Source of the DNA: Dongia deserti
Lineage (GTDB): Bacteria; Pseudomonadota; Alphaproteobacteria; Dongiales; Dongiaceae
Direction: 5' to 3'
Assembly: GCF_003574735.1 (NCBI RefSeq)
Contig: NZ_QORW01000004.1
Span: forward strand, 186,001-250,000
Length of the DNA stretch: 64,000 nucleotides
Part shown: positions 35,108-45,250 of the stretch, piece after piece
Layout: each line of letters begins with the position of its first letter
How positions within the stretch are numbered: position 1 is the stretch's first letter
Translations under genes and position numbers: made by a program
The notes under the pieces: generated by a model
Database searches by the model: none
Told to the model about the DNA's origin: nothing
What the model saw: only the letters and a program-made list of their open reading frames with translations

Positions 35108-35746
35108 TTACTGGCCCGGTTCTCTTTTGATGTCGACGATCTTCCTCTCCAGCGCGGCGATCAGCGCATTGGCGCCGCCGCCGGTGACCGTTGAGGAGAA
35201 GTCGGAGCGCATGCGCGCCATTTCGGAGATCGCGCCGCTGAAATACACGTCGATGATCTTCCAGCCGCCGCCCGCGCTCGGGCGGAACAGGTAGTTCAGC
35301 GCAACCGGATCGCCGTTGGAACGGATGATCTTGGTCTCCACCAGGGAGCGGTCCTCCGCCGGCTGCTTGACATCGCCGACCTGGAACTTCTGCCCCTTGT
35401 AGCTCTTGAAGCGCGCCGCATAGGTGGTGACCATGTAGCGGTTGAACGCATCCAGCATGCGTTCCTTTTCATCGGCGGTGAAGCTGGTCCATTCGCTGCC
35501 GATGGCGATCTTCGCCATCACCGGCACGTCGAAGGTCTGCTCGATCACCGGCGCCAGCTTCTCGTAGCGGCCCTCGAAGCCAAGCTCGTTGCCGTGCTTC
35601 ATGGTGTCCTCAAGCGTGTCGTAGAACGCCTGCACCGTCGCCTTGGGGTCGCCGGTATCCTGCGCCGCCGCGAAGCTCGGAGAAATGGAGCTGCCGATCA
35701 ACAGCATCGCTGCGGCGACTATGAAGCCACGCCAATTGAATGTCAC
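35108..35746 (-). CDS. hpnM: Hopanoid-associated MlaC/Ttg2-like periplasmic protein HpnM
   Basis: This 212-residue protein has a signal peptide (cut near SFAAA-QDTG) and an MlaC-type lipid-carrier fold: [53 protein letters not shown] and [14 protein letters not shown]. The GF-GRY-KLAP pattern is typical of HpnM, found with hopanoid genes and thought to work with HpnN in moving hopanoids or lipids. Its start overlaps the dxs stop by four bases (ATGA), so the two are translationally coupled. It is the second MlaC-like gene in the window; the other, at 25418, is frameshifted and more diverged. Confidence 0.88.
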   Translation of the reverse strand: MTFNWRGFIVAAAMLLIGSSISPSFAAAQDTGDPKATVQAFYDTLEDTMKHGNELGFEGRYEKLAPVIEQTFDVPVMAKIAIGSEWTSFTADEKERMLDAFNRYMVTTYAARFKSYKGQKFQVGDVKQPAEDRSLVETKIIRSNGDPVALNYLFRPSAGGGWKIIDVYFSGAISEMARMRSDFSSTVTGGGANALIAALERKIVDIKREPGQ

Positions 35747-37677
35747 AGTCGAACGACCTTCTGCGCAATGCCCAGTGCTTGCAGCGCGTGCTCCACGATG
35801 TGGGGCGCGTTCAGGCGGGCAACGTCATATTGCTTCTGCGGCGAGTCCTGGTCGATGAAAATGTCGGGCAGCACCATCGGCCGCACCTTCAACCCGCCGT
35901 CCAGCAAGCCAGCATGCGCCAGATAATGTAGGACGTGCGAGCCGAAGCCGCCAACGGCGCCTTCCTCGATCGTGATCAACACCTCGTGTTCGCGGGCAAG
36001 GCGTGCAACCAGGTCCTCATCCAGCGGCTTGCAGAAGCGTGCATCTGCGACCGTTGTGGAGAGCCCCTTGGCGCCCAGATCCTCCGCTGCCTTCAAGCAT
36101 TCCTGCAGGCGCGTACCGAAATTGAGGATTGCGATCTTGGTGCCTTCCTTGAGGATGCGCCCCTTGCCGATCGGAACCGGTGTGCCGCGCTCCGGCAGCT
36201 GCATGCCGATGCCCTCGCCGCGCGGATAGCGGAAGGCCGAGGGCCGATCGTCGATTTCGGCGGCGGTTGCGACAATATGCATCAGCTCAAGCTCGTCTGA
36301 CGGCGCCATGACCACGAAGTTTGGCAGGCATCCCAAATAAGCGATGTCAAAGCTGCCCGCATGTGTCTGTCCATCCGCACCAACCAGACCCGCGCGGTCC
36401 ATCGCGAAGCGGACGGCGAGGCTTTGAATCGCCACGTCATGAACAACCTGGTCATAGGCCCGTTGCAGGAACGTCGAGTAGATAACGGCGAACGGCTTCA
36501 TTCCCTCCGTCGCCATGCCGGCGCAAAATGTCACAGCATGCTGCTCGGCAATGCCCACATCGAAGCAGCGATGCGGAAACGCCTTGCCAAACACGTCGCA
36601 TCCGGTGCCGCCCGGCATCGCGGCATTGACGGCGACGATGCGGTCGTCGGCCTTGGCCTCCGCGATCAGCGCCTTGGCGAACACGCTCGTGTAGCTCGGC
36701 GCCTTGGGGGCCGACTTCTGCTGCGCGCCGGTGGCGACGTCGAACTTGACGACGCCGTGGTACTTGTCGGCCGAGGCCTCCGCCGGGCCATAGCCCTTGC
36801 CCTTCTGCGTGACGCAATGGACCAGCACCGGGCCGGGCTCGTCGGAGTTGGCGAGGTTCTGCAGGATCGGCAGCAGATGCTCGAGGTTGTGACCATCGAT
36901 CGGGCCTACATAGTAGAAGCCCAGTTCCTCAAACAGCGTGCCGCCTCCGGAGATGATGCCGCGGGCGAATTCCTCCGCCTGCTGGGCCGCGCGCTGGAAC
37001 GGGCGCGGCAGGATCTTTGAGATGTCCTTCGCCACGTGGCGCAGCGAGCGGAACGAGGTGGATGACAGCGAGCGCGAGAGATACGAGCTCAGCGCACCGA
37101 CCGGCGGCGCGATCGACATGTCGTTGTCATTGAGAATAACGATCAAGCGGGTATCGCGCGAGCCCGCGTTGTTCATCGCCTCATAGGCCATGCCGGCGCT
37201 CATGGCACCGTCGCCGATCACGGCGATCACGTTGCGCTTGCGGCCCTGCAGCTCGCTCGCCACCGCCATGCCGAGGCCAGAGGAAATGGAGGTCGAGCTA
37301 TGCGCCGCTCCGAACGGGTCGTATTCGGATTCGGACCGCTTGGTGAAACCACTCAATCCCCCACCCTGGCGGATGGTGCGGATACGGTCGCGCCGGCCGG
37401 TGATGATCTTATGCGGATAGGCCTGATGGCCGACGTCCCAGATCAGCCGGTCATACGGCGTGTCGAACACGTAATGAATCGCGACAGTCAGCTCGACCAC
37501 GCCGAGACCCGCGCCCAGATGTCCGCCGGTGACGGAAACGGCGTCGATGGTCTCCTGACGCAATTCGTCGGCAACTTGGCGGAGCTGGCTTGCGTCAAGC
37601 TGGCGCAGGTGGGCGGGCGTCTTGATACGGTCGAGGAGCGGCGTCTTGCTGGCGGCGGTCACGATAATGCGTCTCAC
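35743..37677 (-). CDS. dxs: 1-deoxy-D-xylulose-5-phosphate synthase
   Basis: The 644-residue enzyme joins pyruvate and glyceraldehyde-3-phosphate, the first step of the MEP isoprenoid pathway. The thiamine-diphosphate site is visible as [18 protein letters not shown] (about 155-172), with the early His in GGHLGAGLG, and [12 protein letters not shown] near 375 supplies the catalytic Glu. The C-terminal transketolase domain follows ([11 protein letters not shown]). The start is a GTG at 37677 with only a weak ribosome site; another GTG five codons later is possible. It is coupled to hpnM and faces ispH, so precursor supply and hopanoid export genes are physically linked. Confidence 0.95.
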   Translation of the reverse strand: MRRIIVTAASKTPLLDRIKTPAHLRQLDASQLRQVADELRQETIDAVSVTGGHLGAGLGVVELTVAIHYVFDTPYDRLIWDVGHQAYPHKIITGRRDRIRTIRQGGGLSGFTKRSESEYDPFGAAHSSTSISSGLGMAVASELQGRKRNVIAVIGDGAMSAGMAYEAMNNAGSRDTRLIVILNDNDMSIAPPVGALSSYLSRSLSSTSFRSLRHVAKDISKILPRPFQRAAQQAEEFARGIISGGGTLFEELGFYYVGPIDGHNLEHLLPILQNLANSDEPGPVLVHCVTQKGKGYGPAEASADKYHGVVKFDVATGAQQKSAPKAPSYTSVFAKALIAEAKADDRIVAVNAAMPGGTGCDVFGKAFPHRCFDVGIAEQHAVTFCAGMATEGMKPFAVIYSTFLQRAYDQVVHDVAIQSLAVRFAMDRAGLVGADGQTHAGSFDIAYLGCLPNFVVMAPSDELELMHIVATAAEIDDRPSAFRYPRGEGIGMQLPERGTPVPIGKGRILKEGTKIAILNFGTRLQECLKAAEDLGAKGLSTTVADARFCKPLDEDLVARLAREHEVLITIEEGAVGGFGSHVLHYLAHAGLLDGGLKVRPMVLPDIFIDQDSPQKQYDVARLNAPHIVEHALQALGIAQKVVRL

Positions 37678-37979
37678 TTCTTTACGTGGCAGTCCCCAAC
37701 GGCCTAGGAAATGACCTGGCCGCGAATCGGCTGCTTATAGGGAAATCAGCAGACAAAAGCTAGCATAGCGCATATGGGCGAATAGCCGAGCAACATTAGT
37801 GGTCTTTATGGCAAATACTTAATCTGATGTGTGCAGCGCCGCAACGCGGGTAGGCAAAACAGGCATTCTATGTTACACGGGGGCAATCCAATCGGTCAGC
37901 GCCGCTGCCAGTTTCGGTATGGTATGGCCGAGTCCAGCACTAGGGGATGCCATCGGTATTCAGGTGCTGGTCTGAACAG
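37678..37979. promoter_or_regulatory. Divergent promoter region of dxs and ispH
   Basis: About 300 bases with lower GC than the flanking genes, especially 37720-37880. It must drive both MEP-pathway genes. I see no riboswitch-like fold or clear operator; AT-rich hexamers such as TATGGCAAATACTTAATC near 37808-37825 may be part of a promoter, but I cannot fix a start point. Confidence 0.4.
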
Positions 37980-38933
37980 ATGGTGATCATGAAGGTAGTT
38001 TTGGCACAGCCACGCGGCTTCTGCGCCGGTGTGGAGCGGGCAATTGACATCGTTGAGAAGGCGCTGGAGACCTATGGGCCTCCGGTTTATGTCCGGCACG
38101 AGATCGTGCACAACCGGCATGTCGTGGATTCGCTCCGCGCAAAAGGCGCGGTTTTTGTTGAGGAACTCGACGAAGTGCCCGAGGGCAAGATCGCGATCTT
38201 CAGTGCGCATGGCGTCAGCAAGACGGTCGAGACTGATGCAGAATCGCGACACCTCCAGGTAATCGACGCGACCTGCCCGCTCGTCTCCAAGGTCCATGTC
38301 GAGGGCCGCCGCTATGCCGCCCAGGGACGCGAGGTGATCCTGATCGGCCATGCCGGCCATCCCGAGGTCGAGGGCACGATGGGCCAAGTGCCAGGGGGCA
38401 TTCATCTCATCTCCACCGCGGGGGACGTCGACAGGCTGCAGGTGAAGGACCCGAACAAGCTGGCCTATGTGACCCAAACGACACTGTCGGTGGACGATAC
38501 GCGCGACGTGATCGAGGCGCTGAAGCGGCGCTTCCCTGCCATTGTCGGCCCCGACACCAAGGACATCTGCTACGCGACGCAGAATCGCCAGCGCGCCGTG
38601 CGCCAGTTGTCCGAGCAGGTGGATATGATCCTGGTCATCGGGGCTCCGAATTCCTCCAATTCCAATCGGTTGCGGGAGATTGCCGAGGAACTCGGCGTGC
38701 GCAGCCACCTGATCGAAAATGCCGGCCAGCTCGATCCCCAATGGCTGAAAGGCGTGAAGTCCGTGGGCATCACCGCAGGCGCTTCCGCACCCGATGTTCT
38801 GGTGCAGGAAGTAGTTTCTAAGCTGCGGGATTTACAGCAAATCAGCCTGAGCGTCATGGAAGGCATTGCAGAGAATGTGAAGTTCCGCCTGCCGCCGCAA
38901 CTCGAAGCCAACGGCCGGGTCGCCGCGAAATAG
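37980..38933 (+). CDS. ispH: 4-hydroxy-3-methylbut-2-enyl diphosphate reductase
   Basis: This is the last enzyme of the MEP pathway, a [4Fe-4S] protein that makes IPP and DMAPP. The three cluster cysteines are present in [25 protein letters not shown] and [17 protein letters not shown], with the catalytic Glu, and the SSNSNRL phosphate site also fit. Length (317 residues) is normal. Starts at 37980 and 37989 are both possible; a frame to 37947 also exists. It lies divergent from dxs and 39 bases upstream of hpnH, so it probably feeds hopanoid synthesis as well as other isoprenoids. Confidence 0.95.
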   Translation: MVIMKVVLAQPRGFCAGVERAIDIVEKALETYGPPVYVRHEIVHNRHVVDSLRAKGAVFVEELDEVPEGKIAIFSAHGVSKTVETDAESRHLQVIDATCPLVSKVHVEGRRYAAQGREVILIGHAGHPEVEGTMGQVPGGIHLISTAGDVDRLQVKDPNKLAYVTQTTLSVDDTRDVIEALKRRFPAIVGPDTKDICYATQNRQRAVRQLSEQVDMILVIGAPNSSNSNRLREIAEELGVRSHLIENAGQLDPQWLKGVKSVGITAGASAPDVLVQEVVSKLRDLQQISLSVMEGIAENVKFRLPPQLEANGRVAAK

Positions 38934-38972
38934 CGGCGCCCCACAAGAAGAGCCCGACAGAAGGAGCATATT

Positions 38973-40130
38973 GTGCCTATTCCATTAAGACAGATGATCG
39001 GCGTCGGCGCCTATGTGGTGAAGCAGCATCTGCTCGGTCGGAAGCGCTATCCCCTGGTTCTGATGCTGGAGCCTCTGTTCCGCTGCAACTTGGCATGCGC
39101 CGGCTGCGGCAAGATCGATTATCCGGCTGAGATCCTGAACCAGCGCATCTCGGTGAAGGACGCGCTCGCAGCGGCCGAGGAGTGCGGCGCGCCGGTGGTC
39201 TCCATCGCCGGCGGCGAGCCGCTGCTGCACAAGGAGTTGCCCGAGATCGTCGAGGGCCTGATCAAGCAGGGCCGCTTCGTGTACCTCTGCACGAACGCAC
39301 TGCTGATGGAAAAGAAGATGGGCGACTACAAGCCGTCGCCCTATTTCACCTGGTCCGTCCATCTCGACGGCAGCAAGGAAGAGCACGACAAGTCCGTCTG
39401 CCAGCAAGGCGTTTACGAAAAGGCCGTCGAGGCAATTAAGAAGGCCAAGGACGCCGGCTTCCGCTGCAACATCAACTGCACCTTCTTCGACGGCACCGAT
39501 CCGGAGCGCGCCGCGAAGTTCTTCGATGACGTGATGGCGATGGGTGTCGACGGCATCACTGTCTCTCCCGGCTATGCCTATGAGCGCGCGCCGGACCAAC
39601 AGCACTTCCTCAATCGCAAGCGCACCAAGCAGCTGTTCCGCGACATCTTCCGCCGCGGCATGAACGGCAAGAAGTGGGAGTTCAGCCAGTCGTCGCTGTT
39701 CCTCGATTTCCTGGCGGGCAACCAGACCTACGCCTGCACGCCGTGGGCAAACCCGACGCGCAACGTGTTCGGCTGGCAACGCCCCTGCTACCTGCTCGGC
39801 GAAGGCTATGCCAAGACCTTCAAGGAGCTGATGGAAGACACCGCGTGGGACAATTACGGCGTCGGCAACTACGAGAAGTGCGCCGACTGCATGGTGCATA
39901 GCGGCTTCGAAGGCACCGCCGTGCGCGATGCCATCCAGAATCCGCTGAAGGCGTTGAAGGTCTCGCTCAAGGGCGTCCGGGTCGAAGGCGAGATGGCGCC
40001 GGAGATCTCGCTCGAGAAGCAGCGCAAGGCCGAATACGTGTTCTCACGCCACGTCGAGCAGGCGATGGACCAGATCAAGCACGAGAAGGAGCTAGCGAAG
40101 TCCGGCAAGCGCCCCGCGGCAGCGGAGTAA
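38973..40130 (+). CDS. hpnH: Adenosyl-hopene transferase HpnH (radical SAM)
   Basis: This 385-residue radical SAM enzyme adds an adenosyl group to diploptene, the first step in extended (C35) hopanoids. The iron-sulfur motif is Cys38-x3-Cys42-x2-Cys45 (RCNLACAGCGKID), followed by IAGGEPLLHKELP. A C-terminal Cys-rich part (NYEKCADCMVHSG) is like other HpnH proteins. The start is GTG at 38973 with an ideal AAGGAG site. The C-terminus overlaps hpnG in convergent orientation by 39 bases. The hpnG product would act on its product, so the two steps are side by side. Confidence 0.95.
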   Translation: MPIPLRQMIGVGAYVVKQHLLGRKRYPLVLMLEPLFRCNLACAGCGKIDYPAEILNQRISVKDALAAAEECGAPVVSIAGGEPLLHKELPEIVEGLIKQGRFVYLCTNALLMEKKMGDYKPSPYFTWSVHLDGSKEEHDKSVCQQGVYEKAVEAIKKAKDAGFRCNINCTFFDGTDPERAAKFFDDVMAMGVDGITVSPGYAYERAPDQQHFLNRKRTKQLFRDIFRRGMNGKKWEFSQSSLFLDFLAGNQTYACTPWANPTRNVFGWQRPCYLLGEGYAKTFKELMEDTAWDNYGVGNYEKCADCMVHSGFEGTAVRDAIQNPLKALKVSLKGVRVEGEMAPEISLEKQRKAEYVFSRHVEQAMDQIKHEKELAKSGKRPAAAE

Positions 40131-40967
40131 GGCCTGATGGGCGCGCTTCGAGGCGCGGCCCGCCTGCAATAGCTCACCGATCGAAACGCGACCCAGAATG
40201 AGCGCCGCCAAAACGGCGCTCATTTTCGTTCGGCCTTCCGTGTCCACGAAGCTCGCCATGATCGCCGGCAGTGCCTCGTTTACATCATCCGATATCGCGC
40301 GGATCGCGATGAACGGCAACCCGTGCTCGGCAGCAGCACGGGCAACATGGTGGCTCTCCATGTCGGCAGCGAGCGCGCCGGTGCGGGCGAAGGCGTCAGC
40401 CTTTTCTTGTGGTGACGATAGCAATCGATCCATGCCTAGGATCGTACCGACCCTCACGCCTCCCCTTCGGTCATCCCGGCCTTGAGCCGGGATCCATGGC
40501 GCCGCTGGCGTTTGCCTTTCCGATGGACCCCGGCCCAAGGCCGGGGTGACGGGTGGAGTGTGCGGCGGCATGGACGCATCTTCCCGATCGGCGGACCATG
40601 TCGGCATCGAACCGGCATGGCCCTCCGACCGTCGCGCGGCAGCATGATGGGGCACATCATCGCGATGGCCATTGCTGCGCGGCTGTGCGACCGACCAGAG
40701 GAGCGCATCGATCCACGGCTGATGCGCGGTCCACATTTCGCCGCCCTCGCTGATCGACTTGCCCGCAATGACGATATCGCCAGCCCTGAGTTCCGGCGAC
40801 AGGGCGCCGGCAATACCGAAGCTGACCAAGCCCGTGATGCCGCGCTCGGCCAGTCGTTCGATCTTGGCGCGCGCGATGTGGCCGCGGCCGCCCGTGCTGA
40901 TGCAGATGAGGTCGAGGCCGCGGAGGAGCTGTGCTTCGGACTTGAGGCCGGTGACGATGCCCAGCAC
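40092..40967 (-). CDS. hpnG: Hopanoid-associated nucleosidase/phosphorylase HpnG with an in-frame insertion
   Basis: HpnG removes adenine from adenosylhopane to give ribosylhopane. The N-terminal half (GIVTGLKSEAQLL, VSFGIAGALSPELRAGDIVI, residues 1-92) and the C-terminal half (GTILGMDRLLSSPQEKADAF, ALAADMESHHVARAAAE, residues 174-291) are typical of the purine/MTA-nucleosidase fold. Between them, about residues 98-170 have no family counterpart. Residues 139-167 are the translation of a dispersed palindromic repeat (40469-40552). The frame is kept, so a 291-residue protein is made on paper, against 210-240 in relatives. Start GTG six bases after the shc stop. Activity of the enlarged protein is uncertain. 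Confidence 0.8.
   Translation of the reverse strand: MLGIVTGLKSEAQLLRGLDLICISTGGRGHIARAKIERLAERGITGLVSFGIAGALSPELRAGDIVIAGKSISEGGEMWTAHQPWIDALLWSVAQPRSNGHRDDVPHHAAARRSEGHAGSMPTWSADREDASMPPHTPPVTPALGRGPSERQTPAAPWIPAQGRDDRRGGVRVGTILGMDRLLSSPQEKADAFARTGALAADMESHHVARAAAEHGLPFIAIRAISDDVNEALPAIMASFVDTEGRTKMSAVLAALILGRVSIGELLQAGRASKRAHQALLRCRGALAGLR
40469..40552. repeat. Dispersed palindromic repeat, family A, copy 2, inside hpnG
   Basis: It runs from GTCATCCCGGCCTTGAGCCG at the left to GGCCCAAGGCCGGGGTGAC at the right, the same arms as the intergenic copies at 18076 and 63873. Its length keeps the hpnG frame open on the minus strand, encoding VTPALGRGP and WIPAQGRDD. A mobile or expanding repeat that enters a gene without breaking it. 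Confidence 0.8.
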
Positions 40968-40973
40968 GGGCTG

Positions 40974-42944
40974 TCACATCCCGTGGATGATGCTGGTAGC
41001 GTTGCCGCGCTTCAGGTTGCGATAGCGCGCCATTGCCCACAGCGGAAAGAAGGCGCGGTAGCCATGATAGCGTAGATAGAACACGCGCGGGAATCCGACC
41101 GCGGTGAAATACTCCTCCTGCCAGAGGCCGTCTTCGGTCTGGGTGGAGGTCAGATACTGCATGCCCTGCTCCACGGCCGGATCATCCACTCCACCCGCCG
41201 CCATCAGTCCGAGTACAGCCCAGGCAGTCTGCGAGGGTGTCGATTCCTTGCCCTCACCGCGCGGCTGGTCGGCCCAATAGGAGGCGCCATCCTCGCCCCA
41301 GCCACCATCCGCGCGCTGTTTGGACTTGAGCCACGCAACGGCCTTGCGCACCGACGGATGATCGGCGGGCACGCCGACCGCGTTCAAGGCGCATAGCACC
41401 GACCAGGTGCCGTAGACGTAGTTGGTGCCCCAGCGGCCGAACCAGGAGCCATCCGCTTCCTGCTCCCTGAACAGATAATCGACCGCGGCTTTCACCTTCG
41501 GATGATCCTGCTTGTAGCCGAGTTGGGCCAGCATGGACAGGCAGCGGGCGGAGACGTCCGCGGTGGGTGGATCGAGCAGCGCGCCGTGATCGGCAAACGG
41601 GATGTGGTTCAGGTAGTAGTACTCGTTGTCCTTGTCGAACGCGCCCCAGCCGCCATTCTTGCTCTGCAGGCCGAAGATCCATTCGGTCGCGCGATCGATA
41701 CTCTCGCGGTAGCGTTCACGGTCGGTGCGATCCATCGCGAGCGCGACGACAGCCGTATCGTCAACGTCCGGATAATAGGCGTTGTTGTATTGGAAGGCCC
41801 AGCCGCCGGGCCGCACGCCCGGGCAATTCACCGCCCAATCGCCATAGACGTCGAGGATCTGCCGGTCCTTCAACCAATCCAGCGCGGGCTTCACGCGCTC
41901 GGCGGCATCGTCGCCCGCTTCGAGCATGGCATGCGCCGCGAGTGCGGTATCCCACACCGGCGAGAGACACGGCTGGCAATAGGCCAGACCGTCCTTGAAC
42001 ACCATCAGCTTCTCGAGCGAGGCGCGGGCGATCGCGCGTTCCGGATGCGTCTCGGCATAGCCGAGCGCGTCATACATCATCACGGAATTGGCCATCGCGG
42101 GATAGATCGCGCCAAGGCCGTCCTCGCCGTTCAAGCGTTCGCTCACCCACTTCACTGCATCCCGGATGCAGCGCTCGCGCAGCTTCGTCGGGAACAGCAC
42201 CTGAGCGCGCTGCAGCACGCGATCGATGCCGCGGAAGAATGCAGCCCAGGCACCCTTGCGCTTGTAGTTGTACCAGTCCTTGACCTGTTCGGGCGGCGTC
42301 ACGAACAGCTCGCGCACATCGACCTTGCGCGGATTGCGCGCCAATGGGCGCCTGGCCATGAGCACCAGCAGCGGCACGATCACCGTGCGCGACCAGTAGC
42401 TGACCTTGTCCAGGTGGAAGGGGAACCAGCGCGGCAGCGCCATGATCTCCACCGGCATCACCGGCACGGCCCGCCACGGCACCTGGCCGTAGAGCGCGAG
42501 CTGGATCAGCGTGAAGACGTTCGATTCCTTCGCACCGCCATTAGCCAGGATCGCGTCGCGCGCGCGCTTCATGACCGGCGCGTTCACGTGCTCGCCGCAG
42601 ATCTTGAGCGCGTAATAGGCCTTCACGCTGGCCGACATGTTGAAGTCGCCGCCATGGAACAACGGCCAGCCGCCGTGCTCGCCCTGGATGGACCAGAGAT
42701 AGCGCACGACCTTGGCTTCGAGGACCGGATCACCTGGCTCGCCCAGGAAATGGCGCAGCAGGATGTATTCCGCCGGAATGGTGGCGTCGGCCTCCAGCTC
42801 GAAGGCCCAATGGCCCTCCGGACGCTGCAGGCGGCCGAGGGCATCGGCCGCGCTGGCTACGCCCGCCTCGACACGCCCCAACAGATCCGCGAATCCCTGC
42901 TCACGGGCTGCCATCAGTCCGCGACTGCTCATAGTTAGAACCAT
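40974..42944 (-). CDS. shc: Squalene-hopene cyclase
   Basis: The 656-residue monotopic membrane enzyme cyclises squalene to hopene or hopanol. The catalytic acid motif is DVDDTAV near residue 395, and several QW repeats are visible (GRLQRPEGHWAFELE, SIQGEHGGWPLF, QSKNGGWGAFDKDNEYYYLN, QEADGSWFGRWGTNYVYGTW, KSKQRADGGWGE). Length and repeats fit the bacterial SHC group. The start is either 42944 or the ATG four codons on; neither has a strong ribosome site. hpnG follows after six bases. The upstream squalene-forming genes (hpnC, hpnD, hpnE) are not in this window. Confidence 0.95.
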   Translation of the reverse strand: MVLTMSSRGLMAAREQGFADLLGRVEAGVASAADALGRLQRPEGHWAFELEADATIPAEYILLRHFLGEPGDPVLEAKVVRYLWSIQGEHGGWPLFHGGDFNMSASVKAYYALKICGEHVNAPVMKRARDAILANGGAKESNVFTLIQLALYGQVPWRAVPVMPVEIMALPRWFPFHLDKVSYWSRTVIVPLLVLMARRPLARNPRKVDVRELFVTPPEQVKDWYNYKRKGAWAAFFRGIDRVLQRAQVLFPTKLRERCIRDAVKWVSERLNGEDGLGAIYPAMANSVMMYDALGYAETHPERAIARASLEKLMVFKDGLAYCQPCLSPVWDTALAAHAMLEAGDDAAERVKPALDWLKDRQILDVYGDWAVNCPGVRPGGWAFQYNNAYYPDVDDTAVVALAMDRTDRERYRESIDRATEWIFGLQSKNGGWGAFDKDNEYYYLNHIPFADHGALLDPPTADVSARCLSMLAQLGYKQDHPKVKAAVDYLFREQEADGSWFGRWGTNYVYGTWSVLCALNAVGVPADHPSVRKAVAWLKSKQRADGGWGEDGASYWADQPRGEGKESTPSQTAWAVLGLMAAGGVDDPAVEQGMQYLTSTQTEDGLWQEEYFTAVGFPRVFYLRYHGYRAFFPLWAMARYRNLKRGNATSIIHGM

Positions 42945-43130
42945 TCCAAATTAGAGATCTTGAGGCGCAGAATGCTTGAAGTGCTGCCGCATTTCAACCG
43001 CTCTGCAACAAATCGTTAACTCAGCGAAATTCCACAAACTCTCGAATCGGATCAAAGGACTGCTTGCAGCTTGCCGGAAGGCCGGGGTTACACTGGCGTG
43101 GAAGGGCACCCCCAGCAACAGCAGCCATCC

Positions 43131-45191
43131 ATGCCGCGCTTGCCGCTTGCGAGATCCCGGTCGCCGACTCTGTCGCAGCGCATGCTGGCGATTCTTACAG
43201 CCAGCGTCGTTGCGGTCAGCGCCCCCGCGGCCCTGGTGTTCTACTTCTTCACGCGGGACGCCTCCATCGCCGAAGCAGAGCAATTCGCGGCGACGGCGAC
43301 CGACCGGCGAATTCTCGGGCTCAACTACACGCTGCACTTGGCGCACACGAGCCTCTCCCGCTTCGACCTCATGTTGCGCGACAACTTGGCTGCGCCTGCG
43401 ACGGACCAGGAGGTTGAACGCTTCACCGCCGGATTGGAGCCCAATGCCGCCAACGTCCTGGTCTCGCGCCGCAGCGGGTTCGATGGACGCACCCAGGCAG
43501 GCGTTCTCCTTCATCCCAACGCGCCCAAGGGAGACGCGCTCTACCGTCTTCATGCGCGCACCCAGCGCCTGATGACCCTCTATGCCGGCACGGTCGTGCC
43601 GCCGCTCGATTCGATGTGGCTGCTGACGCGCGATCGGACAGGCGTCATCTATGCGCCGCGTGATCCCGAGTTCATCTACCGCGCCACCGCGGACGAGCCA
43701 TACACCGAATCGGAATGGCTGACGCTGGGCGACCCTGCCAACAATCCCGACCGCAGGCTGCGCTGGACCAATGTCGCTTTCGATCCGATCTTGCGCACTT
43801 GGATGATCAGTGCGGTCCGGCCGTTCGATCTCAACAACGTGTGGCTGGGCACGATCGGCCACGATCTCTTCCTCGATGAGCTGGTGCGGCGTCTGGTCGG
43901 CACCGATGAGTTGCCGGGGACGCAGCACTTCCTGCTCGATGCCGATGGCGATCCGATCATCGCCGGCAGGTGGCAAGAGGCGCTGGAAGCAAGTCAGCTG
44001 ACCGGCGACGCGCGCAGCGCGTTCAATGATACGGTCCATGCGCTGCAGGCGGCCTTCAACGGACGCACGGGGGATCGCGGGGCCGTTCACGCCGAGCTGG
44101 ACGGCGAGACGGTTTCGGTCTTGATGCGCACACTGCCGGAAACCGGGTGGCACTATTATATCGTGACACCGCTTTCCAGCATCACCGGCAGCGCATCGAA
44201 AGCACTGTTGCTGTTCGGCCTGACGGCGGCGGTGGCGATCGTGCTGGTGGTTGCGGTGACGCATCTGCTGGTCCAGCGCCAGATTGTCCGACCGATCCGC
44301 CGCCTGGCCGATGCCGTGCGCGGCTTCGCCGCCGGCGACACCGAGATACGCGCGAAGGTCGATCGCGCGGACGATATCGGGGATCTCGGCCAGGCGTTCA
44401 ACGCGATGGCGGATTACATCGCGACCTCGCATCGCGAGCTGACCCAGACGCAGCAGGAGCTGCAGCAGCGCAACGCGGCGCTGGTCGAGGCGAACCGGAC
44501 CAAGTCCAACTTCCTCGCCAACATGAGCCACGAGTTGCGCACGCCGCTCAACGCCATCATCGGTTTCGCGGAGATCCTGCGCCATCAGATGTTCGGTCCC
44601 CTCGGCAACGAGCGATACACGAACTATGTCGACGACATCCAGCGCAGCGGCCAGCACCTGCTCTCGCTGATCAACGACATTCTCGACATGTCGAAGATCG
44701 AGGCCGGCCGAGCGGCGCTGAAGCTGGAGCGCCAGATACTCTCACCTCTGATCGAGCGCAGCATCCGCATGGCCCAGCCGATCGCCGAGCGCCGCGGCGT
44801 CAATCTGCAGTTCCGTGCGAACGGCGTAGATCTCAGCGCCAGCTGCGACAGCCGCGCCATCACGCAGATGGTGATCAACCTGGTTTCCAACGCGGTCAAG
44901 TTCTCGCCGCCCGGCGGCACGGTGGAAGTCCGCCTGGAGCCATCGAGCCTCGGCGGCGCCAAGATCAGCGTGACAGATGGCGGGCCGGGTATCGAGGAAG
45001 AGGTGCTTCCGCATCTGTTCGAGGCCTATGCCCATCGCGCCGCCATGACCACGCAGCGGCAGGACGGTGTCGGCCTCGGCCTAGCCATCACGAAGGCCCT
45101 GATCGAGCTCCACAACGGCCAGATCCGCGTCGTTACCCAGCCTGGCCACGGCACGACCATGACGCTGGAACTGCCGCCCATCGTTCAGTGA
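43131..45191 (+). CDS. Membrane sensor histidine kinase
   Basis: This 686-residue kinase has a first membrane helix at about 18-38, a periplasmic sensing region of roughly 320 residues (Cache-like, with PRDPEFIYRATADEPYTESE), a second helix near 370-392, a HAMP linker (RQIVRPIRRLADAVRGFAAG), a short coiled coil, the HisKA domain (FLANMSHELRTPLNAI, phospho-His about 478) and a complete ATPase domain (NLVSNAVKFSPPGG, TDGGPGI, GVGLGLAI). No receiver or response-regulator gene is adjacent. The ATG at 43131 is chosen over an upstream TTG at 43071, though no good ribosome site precedes it. It may share a transcript with the degenerate kinase 59 bases downstream. Confidence 0.88.
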   Translation: MPRLPLARSRSPTLSQRMLAILTASVVAVSAPAALVFYFFTRDASIAEAEQFAATATDRRILGLNYTLHLAHTSLSRFDLMLRDNLAAPATDQEVERFTAGLEPNAANVLVSRRSGFDGRTQAGVLLHPNAPKGDALYRLHARTQRLMTLYAGTVVPPLDSMWLLTRDRTGVIYAPRDPEFIYRATADEPYTESEWLTLGDPANNPDRRLRWTNVAFDPILRTWMISAVRPFDLNNVWLGTIGHDLFLDELVRRLVGTDELPGTQHFLLDADGDPIIAGRWQEALEASQLTGDARSAFNDTVHALQAAFNGRTGDRGAVHAELDGETVSVLMRTLPETGWHYYIVTPLSSITGSASKALLLFGLTAAVAIVLVVAVTHLLVQRQIVRPIRRLADAVRGFAAGDTEIRAKVDRADDIGDLGQAFNAMADYIATSHRELTQTQQELQQRNAALVEANRTKSNFLANMSHELRTPLNAIIGFAEILRHQMFGPLGNERYTNYVDDIQRSGQHLLSLINDILDMSKIEAGRAALKLERQILSPLIERSIRMAQPIAERRGVNLQFRANGVDLSASCDSRAITQMVINLVSNAVKFSPPGGTVEVRLEPSSLGGAKISVTDGGPGIEEEVLPHLFEAYAHRAAMTTQRQDGVGLGLAITKALIELHNGQIRVVTQPGHGTTMTLELPPIVQ

Positions 45192-45250
45192 GACGCGCGC
45201 GGTCTTCCGCTCTCATTGTCTCACCGCCTCTTCCCGTATAGCCTGACGCC

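Noticed and set aside
40556-40680. A second known repeat in the hpnG insertion, to the right of the family A copy
   Set aside because: The bases do not match another stretch of the window, so I left it as unexplained insertion sequence.
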